A DNA stretch of 64,000 nt from Bog-756 sp963753905 (GTDB lineage Bacteria; Actinomycetota; Acidimicrobiia; Acidimicrobiales; RAAP-2). The position numbers and the translations under genes are program-made. The stretch's first letter is position 1; every line of letters begins with the position of its first letter. Below are positions 51,636-58,908 of the stretch, one piece after another. The stretch spans positions 806,001 to 870,000 of the forward strand of contig CAVWDZ010000001.1 of the NCBI GenBank assembly GCA_963753905.1. Direction: 5' to 3'. The notes beneath the pieces are model-generated. The model saw nothing but the letters and a program-made list of their open reading frames with translations, had not been told where the DNA came from and searched no databases.

Positions 51636-52063
51636 CCATCGAGGAGCTTGCAGGCACGCTGGGACTCCGTGCACTTCCCCAGCCGGATCACGCCTCCCGT
51701 CACTATTGGCAGTGCGCAGCGGAGGGTCGGCTGGTCATCCAGCGCTGCACGAGCTGCGGCCAGTTCCAGTTCTACCCCCGATCGCTGTGTGCGACCTGTG
51801 CCGGCGAGACCGAGTGGGTGGATGCCTCGGGGAAGGGCACGCTGCACACCTACACAATCATCCGACAGAACCGCTCGAAGGCATTTGCCCCGCTCTCACC
51901 CTACGCGGTGGGGATCGTCGAGCTCGACGAGGGTGTCCGGATGATGTCGAACATCGTGGACTGTGATGTCGAGGTCCTCCACGTGGGCATGGCGCTCGAA
52001 GTGGTGCTCCTGAAGGCGGCCGACGACATCGGCCTTCCGTTCTGGCGACCGGCCGCAGACTGA
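51632..52063 (+). CDS. DUF35 OB-fold protein with rubredoxin-like zinc ribbon, partner of thiolase-like protein
   Basis: 143-residue two-domain protein. The N-terminal helix (YWQCAAEGRLVIQRC) leads into a four-cysteine zinc ribbon (CTSCGQFQFYPRSLCATC, together with the preceding Cys), then an OB-fold domain with GTLHTYTIIRQNRSKAFAP. DUF35 proteins bind acyl-CoA and assemble with thiolase-like or hydratase subunits. Overlaps the thiolase-like gene by 4 nt, so a stoichiometric complex is likely. Confidence 0.9.
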   Translation: MTIEELAGTLGLRALPQPDHASRHYWQCAAEGRLVIQRCTSCGQFQFYPRSLCATCAGETEWVDASGKGTLHTYTIIRQNRSKAFAPLSPYAVGIVELDEGVRMMSNIVDCDVEVLHVGMALEVVLLKAADDIGLPFWRPAAD

Positions 52064-52078
52064 TCGAGGAGAGGGACG

Positions 52079-53281
52079 ATGGACTTCGACGACACACCGG
52101 AGGAGGCTGCGTTCCGCCAGGACGTTCGGAACTGGTTGACCGGGCACGCGAAGAAGAAGGATGTCGGGCAGCTGTCGTCTTCCCACTCGTTCTATGACTT
52201 CGACGACGTCTTCGTCACCGAAGGCAAGGCCTGGCAGCGACGCCTGTTCGAGGGTGGTTGGGCCGGGATCACCTGGCCGGTCGAGTTCGGCGGTCGGGGA
52301 GGCGACGTCGTCCAGTCGATGATCTTCCGCCAGGAGGAGGCTCGGTTCGACGTCACCTCAGGCCTATTCGCCGTCGCCATCGGGATGGCCGGCCCTACGT
52401 TGATCGGCCACGGCAGTGACGAGCAGCGCGCCCGTTACCTTCCGGCCATGCTTCGGGGGGAGGAGGTCTGGTGCCAGCTGTTCAGCGAGCCGGGGGCGGG
52501 CTCGGACCTCGCCAGCTTGGCGACCCGCGCCGAGTGCGACGGGGACGAGTGGCTGGTCAATGGTCAGAAGGTGTGGAGCTCGGGTGCCCACCATGCCGAC
52601 ATGGGGATCCTGCTGGCCCGCACGGACCCCGACCTCCCCAAGCACCGTGGGATCACCTTCTTCATCCTCGACATGCGAACACCGGGTGTCGAAGTGCGCC
52701 CGTTGCGCCAGATGACCGGAGGGGCGACCTTCAACGAGGTGTTCTTCACCGATGTCCGGGTGCCGGCCGCCAACGTGGTCGGCGACGTGAACGGCGGCTG
52801 GCGGGCCACCATGACGACCCTGGCCAATGAGCGGAGCTTGAGCGGTGGCACCTCGAGCTTCCCCCCGGTCTTGAAGCTGGCAAGGGAGTGCGGCGCCACC
52901 AGTGATCCGATCGTCCGGCAACGGCTGGCTGACTGCTATGCCAAGGGCGAGATCCTCAAGTATCTCGGGTTCCGGATCCAGACCGCCCTGCGCAGGGGGA
53001 TGTCGACACCCGAATCCTCGGTCACCAAGCTCTTCTACTCGCAGATGCAGACGGAGATCGCCGAGGTGACCGTGATGGTCCAGGGTCCTCGGGGCATGCT
53101 GCTCGGTCCCGACGCGCCGGAAGAGGGCTACTGGCAGCGACAGTTCCTGAGTGCGCCATCGCTCCGGATCGCCGCCGGGAGCGACGAGGTGCAGCGCAAC
53201 ATCATCGGCGAGCGGGTACTGGGGCTTCCCCATGACGTCCGGGTCGACAAGGATGTGCCGTTCCGGGATCTCGTTCGCTGA
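52079..53281 (+). CDS. Acyl-CoA dehydrogenase
   Basis: 400-residue flavoprotein introducing a trans-2 double bond into acyl-CoA. Seen are the N-terminal helical domain, QLFSEPGAGSDLASLATRAE (FAD/substrate loop), GQKVWSSGAHHADMGILLAR, and the C-terminal SDEVQRNIIGERVLGLP. It resembles the actinobacterial FadE enzymes of branched or steroid side-chain oxidation. Those often work as two-gene alpha2beta2 pairs, but here only one copy is present. ATG 52079 follows GAGGAGAGGG. Confidence 0.92.
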   Translation: MDFDDTPEEAAFRQDVRNWLTGHAKKKDVGQLSSSHSFYDFDDVFVTEGKAWQRRLFEGGWAGITWPVEFGGRGGDVVQSMIFRQEEARFDVTSGLFAVAIGMAGPTLIGHGSDEQRARYLPAMLRGEEVWCQLFSEPGAGSDLASLATRAECDGDEWLVNGQKVWSSGAHHADMGILLARTDPDLPKHRGITFFILDMRTPGVEVRPLRQMTGGATFNEVFFTDVRVPAANVVGDVNGGWRATMTTLANERSLSGGTSSFPPVLKLARECGATSDPIVRQRLADCYAKGEILKYLGFRIQTALRRGMSTPESSVTKLFYSQMQTEIAEVTVMVQGPRGMLLGPDAPEEGYWQRQFLSAPSLRIAAGSDEVQRNIIGERVLGLPHDVRVDKDVPFRDLVR

Positions 53282-53309
53282 CACCGGTCAGGATGGCGAG
53301 AGGGTGACG

Positions 53310-54977
53310 ATGGAGTTCAATCTGGCAGATCTCTACGAGTGCGTCGCCGCCCGGGTCCCCGATCGCGAGGTCGTGGTCTGGCGCGACACCAGACTGACCT
53401 ATCGCCAGCTCGACCAACGGGCCAACCGTCTCGCCCACGGACTCGCAGGCCTGGGCCTGGGCGCCGGGGACCATATCGGCGTGCTCACCTACAGCCGCCC
53501 CGAGTACCTCGAGACGATGGTCGCGGCGTACAAGATCCGAGCCGTGCCCATCAACGTCAACTACCGCTACGTTGCCGAGGAGCTGGCCTACCTCTTCGAC
53601 AACGCCCAGCTGCGGGCGCTGGTGGTCGAGGCGAGCTTCGGTCCCATGGTGGTCTCGATTCTGGACCGACTACCCCGTCTCGAGCACGTGATCGTGGTCG
53701 ACGATGGCTCGCAGGAGGAGGGAGCGCTGCGCGACGCCTTCGACTACGAGTCGTTTCTCGCCGCCAACTCGCCGTTGGCCGGCTTCGGGCCCCGATCCTC
53801 CGACGACGTCTACATCGCGTACACCGGGGGGACGACGGGGAACCCCAAAGGCGTCATCTGGCGACACGAGGACATCTTCTTCGCCACCATGACGCCCGGA
53901 GTCGTCGTGGTGCGGCCTGAGGATGTCGCCGACAACGCGGTCGCTCCCATCCACCCGCGCTTGGCAGCCCTTGCTGAGATGGGCGTCGCGGTGCCGGATA
54001 TCTTCGTCTCCTATGCCCTCGGTCCGCTCATGCACGTGAGCGGCCACTGGTCGGCGTGGGGAGCGATGCTCAGCGGTGGCCGCGCCATCCTGCACCCGGG
54101 TCGCAAGATGGAGGCCGAAACCGTGCTCGAGGTGGTCGATCGTGAGCAGGTCACCATGCTGACCATCGTCGGTGACTCCATGGGCCGACCGATTGTCGAA
54201 GCGATCGAAGCGGACAGAGGGCGCTACGACACCACCTCGGTCCTCATGCTCGGATCGGGGGGGAGCATCATGTCGGTCGACGTGAAGGACCGGCTCTTCA
54301 CGGGGTTTCCTTCCACGATGGTATTGACCGAGGCCATCGGTTCGTCCGAGTCACCCGCCCAGGCGCTCTCGATCACCGTCCGGGGGCAGGGCGCGGCACC
54401 CGCCCTACGCTTCACCGCCGACGACCGGACGACGGTCTTCGACGACGACCTTCGATCGGTGGCACCCGGATCGGGTGCGGTCGGACGTCTGGCGACCAAG
54501 GGACGGGTGCCCGTCGGGTACTACCGCGACCCAGAAAAGTCGGCTCGTACCTTCGTCACTGTGGACGGTGTCCGGTGGGCGCTTCCCGGTGACATGGCCA
54601 CCATCGAAGCCGACGGGACCATCCGGCTCCACGGGCGCGGCGCCATGTGCATCAACACCGGCGGTGAGAAGGTCTATCCCGAAGAGGTCGAAGCCGTCCT
54701 GAAGTCCCACCCCAAGATCGGCGATGCCGTCGTGGTGGGGGTTCCGGACCCTCGATTCGGTGAGCGGGTGGCTGCGGTGATCCAGGCGGGCCCAGGAACA
54801 GCTGCGCCGGACCTCGACGAGATCCAGGCACATTGCCGACTCCATCTGGCCGGTCACAAGGTGCCGCGCCAGGTGTGCGTCGTCGACCTGGTACCCCGGT
54901 CCCCGTCGGGCAAGCCCGACTACCCGTGGGCAACGGAGGTTGCACGCTCAGGGGTCGTCGCAAGGGGTGGTACCTGA
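53310..54977 (+). CDS. AMP-forming acyl-CoA synthetase, FadD17/FadD19-like
   Basis: 555-residue ANL ligase. The P-loop is YTGGTTGNPKGVIWRHEDIF, the variant with Gly in place of the second Ser/Thr. I associate it with the mycobacterial FadD17/FadD19 group acting on branched or steroid side-chain acids. Later motifs are EAIGSSESPAQALS, VRWALPGDMATIEADGTIRL, INTGGEKVYPEEVEAVL and the catalytic Lys in SPSGKPDYPWA. ATG 53310 starts 28 nt after the dehydrogenase stop. Last gene of the operon thiolase-like - DUF35 - dehydrogenase - ligase. Confidence 0.9.
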   Translation: MEFNLADLYECVAARVPDREVVVWRDTRLTYRQLDQRANRLAHGLAGLGLGAGDHIGVLTYSRPEYLETMVAAYKIRAVPINVNYRYVAEELAYLFDNAQLRALVVEASFGPMVVSILDRLPRLEHVIVVDDGSQEEGALRDAFDYESFLAANSPLAGFGPRSSDDVYIAYTGGTTGNPKGVIWRHEDIFFATMTPGVVVVRPEDVADNAVAPIHPRLAALAEMGVAVPDIFVSYALGPLMHVSGHWSAWGAMLSGGRAILHPGRKMEAETVLEVVDREQVTMLTIVGDSMGRPIVEAIEADRGRYDTTSVLMLGSGGSIMSVDVKDRLFTGFPSTMVLTEAIGSSESPAQALSITVRGQGAAPALRFTADDRTTVFDDDLRSVAPGSGAVGRLATKGRVPVGYYRDPEKSARTFVTVDGVRWALPGDMATIEADGTIRLHGRGAMCINTGGEKVYPEEVEAVLKSHPKIGDAVVVGVPDPRFGERVAAVIQAGPGTAAPDLDEIQAHCRLHLAGHKVPRQVCVVDLVPRSPSGKPDYPWATEVARSGVVARGGT

Positions 54978-54992
54978 GGCTGGTACGGCCCT

Positions 54993-55331
54993 TCAGCTCG
55001 CCTCTCGAGCTTCTTCGATGGTGAGTTCTGCAGTGGGATCAGCTTCGAGTCGCTCGTCGGAGATCGGCAGACCACTCCGAACCGAGCGACCATAGGTACC
55101 GGCAGTCAGGCGCTCCTCTGCTCGATCAATGGCCGACAGGCGTTCCTGTAGTTCAGCCAAGACTGCCTCATCGGTGCCTTCCTCAGTCAGTGGTTGGGCC
55201 GAATCGAACATGTCGCCCGGCTGATTTGCCGCAGTTCGGTCATCCCGCCCACTTGAGGCCACGCTCGCGATCAGCTGTTGCACGCGAATGCGCTCGGCAC
55301 GGAGGAGCTCTTTGGCCTGCTCGGTCTGCAT
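54993..55331 (-). CDS. DksA/TraR-like protein lacking all zinc cysteines
   Basis: 112-residue protein with a coiled-coil N-terminal part (LRAERIRVQQLIAS and LAELQERLSAIDRAEERL) followed by GTYGRSVRSGLPISDERLEA. In DksA/TraR proteins this last motif reads GxYGxCxxCGxxIxxxRLEA and a second Cys pair follows. Here both first Cys are Ser and the later pair is absent. The Asp residues at the coiled-coil tip that DksA uses at RNA polymerase are not obvious. ATG 55331 has GAGGTG about 9 nt upstream. Convergent with the ligase and downstream of msrA. Confidence 0.75.
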   Translation of the reverse strand: MQTEQAKELLRAERIRVQQLIASVASSGRDDRTAANQPGDMFDSAQPLTEEGTDEAVLAELQERLSAIDRAEERLTAGTYGRSVRSGLPISDERLEADPTAELTIEEAREAS

Positions 55332-55380
55332 GTGTCGCACCTCATCTTCTGTGATCCAGAGGCATGCTGTTCAGAACTCG

Positions 55381-55418
55381 GTCCCTGTTGCCCGCCCGGG
55401 ACGGGCGGTAACAGGGAC
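55381..55418 (-). terminator. Long GC-rich hairpin between msrA and the DksA-like gene
   Basis: GTCCCTGTT pairs with AACAGGGAC, and CCGCCC with GGGCGG inside it, with a small mismatch and a 5-nt loop. On the minus strand it follows the msrA stop by 9 bp. There is no T-tract on that side, so it may stabilise or only partly terminate the transcript. Confidence 0.5.
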
Positions 55419-55427
55419 GGCCCTCGT

Positions 55428-55949
55428 TCAGTGGGTGACGACGTCGCTGCGGTGGGGCAGCACCCAGCCAGGTCGGGGGAAGTGGCAGGTGTAGCCGTTC
55501 GGGTAGTGCTCCAGATAGTCCTGGTGTTCAGGCTCTGCCTCCCAGAACGGACCGGCCGGCGTCACTACGGTCACGACCTTGCCGGGCCAGAGGCCAGACG
55601 CTTCGACGTCGGCGATAGTGTCCATGGCCACTCGTCGCTGATCGTCGTCGAGGGTGAAGATCGCCGACCGGTAGCTCGTGCCGGTGTCGTTCCCCTGGCG
55701 GTTGAGCGTCGTCGGATCATGGATCTGAAAGAAGAACTCGAGCAGCTCACGATACGAGGTCTGCTGTGGATCGAAGGTGATCTCGATCGCCTCGGCGTGG
55801 CCTGCGTGGTTTCCGTAGGTTGCGTTGGCGACGTCACCGCCGGTGTACCCGACCCGTGTCGAAATGACGCCCGGACGCTTCCGGATCAGGTCCTGCATCC
55901 CCCAGAAGCACCCTCCAGCGAGGATCGCCTTCGTTGCTGTCTCGCTCAT
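55428..55949 (-). CDS. msrA: Peptide methionine sulfoxide reductase MsrA
   Basis: Repairs methionine-S-sulfoxide in oxidised proteins. The 173-residue protein has the catalytic GCFWGMQDL with the reactive Cys near residue 14, RVGYTGGDVANATYGNHAGH, GNDTGTSYRSAIF and a Cys in GYTCHFPRPGW near residue 160 that may act in resolving. Length is normal. ATG 55949 follows GGTGG-rich sequence. It belongs with other stress functions in the region. Confidence 0.95.
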   Translation of the reverse strand: MSETATKAILAGGCFWGMQDLIRKRPGVISTRVGYTGGDVANATYGNHAGHAEAIEITFDPQQTSYRELLEFFFQIHDPTTLNRQGNDTGTSYRSAIFTLDDDQRRVAMDTIADVEASGLWPGKVVTVVTPAGPFWEAEPEHQDYLEHYPNGYTCHFPRPGWVLPHRSDVVTH

Positions 55950-56383
55950 TGAGCCACCTCCACCTCATGTCGTAGTCCTTCGAAGACTCGTCGCTGTCTA
56001 CCGTATCCCGCGGTCTCGAGGTCCCAAACGGAGTGAACCGTAGGGCGGACGAGTCGGCCAGTGGCGCAACCCCGACACTCCGACCCTGAGGGTGGCAGGC
56101 GGAGATCGACGCTGGACAACCAGGTCGGGTGGCCGACTCGAGCGGCTGAGCCCCGAGCCGTGGCGCGAAATGGAATCTCCAGGTGTACGGGGGCCTCTTG
56201 GGCGGAACTCGACCCGCACCCAAATGAGCCGAGCTGCTCGACCTCGTCGCTTCAAGGGACTGGGAAAACGCATAGCGCGCGCCAGTAAGCACTGATTGTG
56301 ACAAAAGGCCCTGTCACAGTCGTTGGCAGGCGAGCAAGCTGGGGGAAGGGTTTGGTCCGCAAGGACCGAAAGGGGCAATTGGG
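55950..56383 (+). promoter_or_regulatory. 434-bp region upstream of the GGDEF gene with inverted repeats
   Basis: No gene is convincing here. Near the 3' side are a 7-bp inverted repeat TGTGACA / TGTCACA with 8-nt centre (56297-56318) and a hairpin GGTCC-GCAA-GGACC with a GNRA loop at about 56353-56366. AAGGGG follows as ribosome site. The two structures may belong to a folded leader or be an operator and a hairpin. Confidence 0.4.
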
Positions 56384-58138
56384 ATGACCAGCCACGTCTG
56401 GCGAGAATCGAGCAATCGGGCGGACCCAACCCCTGCATCGTCGGGTGACGAAGCGGTTTCAGGGTGGGGACGGGCGCAGCCGAGCGCAACCGGCAGGCAG
56501 CGCGTGCTCGATGGGCGGGTCGCACCCCGATCGACCCCCGGGGCCCGCCTGTGGGTCGTGTCGGCTCTGCTCATCGTCACGATCGGGATCTCACTCTCGG
56601 TCGTCGCCGCACAGGGAACAGCAGACCGTCAACATGAACGGGCACGCCAGGCGTTTCTTGCGTCGTCGGCCCAGATCTCTTCGACCCTGAAGCTAGCCCT
56701 CCAGCACGAGCAGGACCTGGCGGTGAGCGCCGGTGCCTTCATTGCCGACGACCCCGACGCCACTGAGGTCCAGTTCCGAGAGTGGACAGGTGCAGTGGAG
56801 GCCTTCGGGCGATACCCCGAGCTGCAGGGGATCGCCAACATCGCCCTTGTCCCGGCGTCTGAGCTCTCGGCCTTCGCATCACGAGCCGTAGCGGATCCTG
56901 CGGGCCCCCTCGGGCCGAACGGGAACTTCGACGTCATTCCGCTGGGAAGTCGCTCCTACTATTGCCTCCTGACCGTTTCGGTGTCGCGCACACCGCAAAC
57001 CACCACTCCATCCGGGCTCGATTATTGCGACACCGTACTGGGTCCCAGTCTTCTGAGGACCCGCAACAACGGCACAGGTACGTACATCCCGTTCAAGGAA
57101 TACGGGCCACCGGGCCTCGCCATCGGCACCCCTGTCTACCGGGGTGGGAGCGACCCCACGACCGTGGCCGCCAGGCAGGCGGCCTTTGTAGGCTGGACTG
57201 GGGTTCAGATACTCCCGAGTGTTCTCCTGAAGACGGCGTTGCTGGGCCACCCCGGGATGGGAGTCGCCTTCACATACAGGTCCACTAGCTCTAGGGCCAC
57301 GTTCACCGCAGGCCGGGCGATGGCAGGCTCCCAGGCGTCCTCCACGGACCTCGGGAACGGCTGGAGCGTCCGAACATATGGGATGCCCGGCAGCCAGGGG
57401 ATGTTCTCGAACGCAGACGCGCTCTGGTTGTTGACGGCCGGAACGATGCTGAGTGTGCTGATCGGCAGTTTGATCATCCTCCTGGCCACGAGCCGATCTC
57501 GTGCCCTGCTCCTTGTGCGAAGACGGACCGAAGAACTTCGCCATATGGCTCTGTACGACTCCTTGACGGGGCTTCCCAACCGGTCACTCATTCATGATCG
57601 GATCGAACGACTACTCGCCCGTAGCCGGCGAGATGAGTCGCCGATGGCCGTGATGTTTCTGGACCTCGACAACTTCAAACTGATCAATGACACACTCGGT
57701 CATGCTGCGGGCGACCGGTTGCTCATGCAGGTCAGTGCAAGGCTGGTCGATGCGCTCCGTGAGGAGGACACGGTCGGACGCCTGGGAGGCGATGAGTTCG
57801 TCTTGTTGGTGGAAGGAGCGTCCCTGCAAACCGGAGCGTTGAGTGTCGCCGAGCGTGTACTGGATTCCCTCACGGTCCCGTTCGAGATCTCACAAGGTCA
57901 AGAGCCCGTCCACGTGACAGCCTCGATCGGCATCGCTGAAGGCGCCCGTTCAACCCCTGATGAGCTGCTGAAGGATGCCGACATTGCGCTTTATCGCGCA
58001 AAGGAAACAGGGAGAAACCGTGCGATCGTGTATGCCCTAGCGATGCACGAGTTGGCGGACAACGACCGACAACTCGAGCTGGATCTCCAGAACGGCTCGA
58101 GAGCGGTCAGTTCTTCCTGCTGTACCAGCCAATTGTGA
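56384..58138 (+). CDS. Membrane CHASE-domain GGDEF diguanylate cyclase (EAL domain lost by frameshift)
   Basis: 584-residue protein: cytoplasmic N-terminus, helix near residues 62-85, extracytoplasmic CHASE sensor domain (about 95-330), second helix near 350-370, then a GGDEF domain (about 390-555). The signature GGDEF at residues 468-472 is intact and an I-site RxxD (REED) precedes it by five residues, so cyclase activity with product inhibition is expected. The C-terminal 14 residues (SRAVSSSCCTSQL and neighbours) are out of frame. In the -1 frame the DNA reads LESGQFFLLYQPIVNRG, the start of an EAL phosphodiesterase domain. A 1-nt deletion near 58094 would explain it. Confidence 0.88.
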   Translation: MTSHVWRESSNRADPTPASSGDEAVSGWGRAQPSATGRQRVLDGRVAPRSTPGARLWVVSALLIVTIGISLSVVAAQGTADRQHERARQAFLASSAQISSTLKLALQHEQDLAVSAGAFIADDPDATEVQFREWTGAVEAFGRYPELQGIANIALVPASELSAFASRAVADPAGPLGPNGNFDVIPLGSRSYYCLLTVSVSRTPQTTTPSGLDYCDTVLGPSLLRTRNNGTGTYIPFKEYGPPGLAIGTPVYRGGSDPTTVAARQAAFVGWTGVQILPSVLLKTALLGHPGMGVAFTYRSTSSRATFTAGRAMAGSQASSTDLGNGWSVRTYGMPGSQGMFSNADALWLLTAGTMLSVLIGSLIILLATSRSRALLLVRRRTEELRHMALYDSLTGLPNRSLIHDRIERLLARSRRDESPMAVMFLDLDNFKLINDTLGHAAGDRLLMQVSARLVDALREEDTVGRLGGDEFVLLVEGASLQTGALSVAERVLDSLTVPFEISQGQEPVHVTASIGIAEGARSTPDELLKDADIALYRAKETGRNRAIVYALAMHELADNDRQLELDLQNGSRAVSSSCCTSQL

Positions 58139-58188
58139 ACCGTGGTACTGGCCCGACGTCATCGGGGTCGCGGATGCGCAGCGCGTAG
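58096..58188 (+). pseudogene. Remnant of EAL phosphodiesterase domain, out of frame
   Basis: Encodes LESGQFFLLYQPIVNRGTG and then diverges to a TAG at 58186. A further piece in another frame around 58156-58185 (DVIGVADA) still resembles the next EAL strand, so more than one lesion is likely. The rest of the domain, about 230 residues, is missing. Confidence 0.65.
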
Positions 58189-58240
58189 CTGGTTGCTTGC
58201 TGGTTCTGAGTGGTGTGAAGGATGCAGGGGGACTGGGGCC

Positions 58241-58906
58241 TTACGTCGCGACAGGGCGGGTCATGGGCCTCAAGAACCAAGGTGCCCGCCGGATGAGCAG
58301 CACAGGCCGACGCAGGTTACTCAGGATCCTGCGCAGCACAGCGGGGTGTCCAGAGGCAGTACTACCACGCCACGAGATGAGGACCAGGTCCGCGTCCATC
58401 GATTTGTCTACGATTTGCGTTGCTGGATCGCCGCTGCACACTGACAGGACTGCCCCGGGTGTCTGGTGGCGGAGCTTCAACGCTGCTCGCCAGGCCTCGG
58501 CGTTGTGCCCCGATCCCTCCCAGATTGGCGGTCTGGTCCGATCGGTGAGCACGTGGACTTGCTCCACATCCACGCCCAGCTCTAACGCCTTTTTGATCCA
58601 CGGTCGCAACACTCGGCGTTCAGTGGCCGTCTGATCGATTGGGACCAACAGGCGAGTCACCTCTGGTTCGCCGACGTGAGGCTCTGAAGCAGGCACGTTG
58701 GGAACGACCAACGCCGGGTCGGACGTGGCTGCAGCATGGGCAAGGATTGCTTCGATCCGGCCTCCGTCAGGCTCGGTCTCAGCGATCCAATCATCCACAG
58801 AAGGCAGACCGGACAGAGCTTCTGCCGTAGCAATCGTGCTGATCGCAGGCGAGTCACCATCGCCTCGGATCCGAATGATGTGCAACTGAGCGGTATCGGA
58901 GTTCAT
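58241..58906 (-). CDS. Universal stress protein-like protein
   Basis: 221-residue protein with a UspA-like fold in its C-terminal 140 residues: RLLVPIDQTATERRVLRPWI (strand 1 and start of helix 1), VEQVHVLTDRTRPPI, SGDPATQIVDKSMDADLVLI and RRPVLLIRRAPW at the end. The ATP-binding GxxGxxxxxxxS/T loop is present only in altered form (SWRGSTASGHPAVLRRILSN). The N-terminal 75 residues are less conserved and may be a degenerate second Usp unit. ATG 58906 starts 2 nt after the GH65 stop, so it is the last gene of the PPOX-GH65-Usp operon. Confidence 0.75.
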   Translation of the reverse strand: MNSDTAQLHIIRIRGDGDSPAISTIATAEALSGLPSVDDWIAETEPDGGRIEAILAHAAATSDPALVVPNVPASEPHVGEPEVTRLLVPIDQTATERRVLRPWIKKALELGVDVEQVHVLTDRTRPPIWEGSGHNAEAWRAALKLRHQTPGAVLSVCSGDPATQIVDKSMDADLVLISWRGSTASGHPAVLRRILSNLRRPVLLIRRAPWFLRPMTRPVAT

Positions 58907-58908
58907 CC

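Noticed and set aside
56297..56318. TGTGA...TCACA inverted repeat as a CRP-like site
   Set aside because: The half-sites are separated by 12 nt, not the 6 nt of CRP-family operators.
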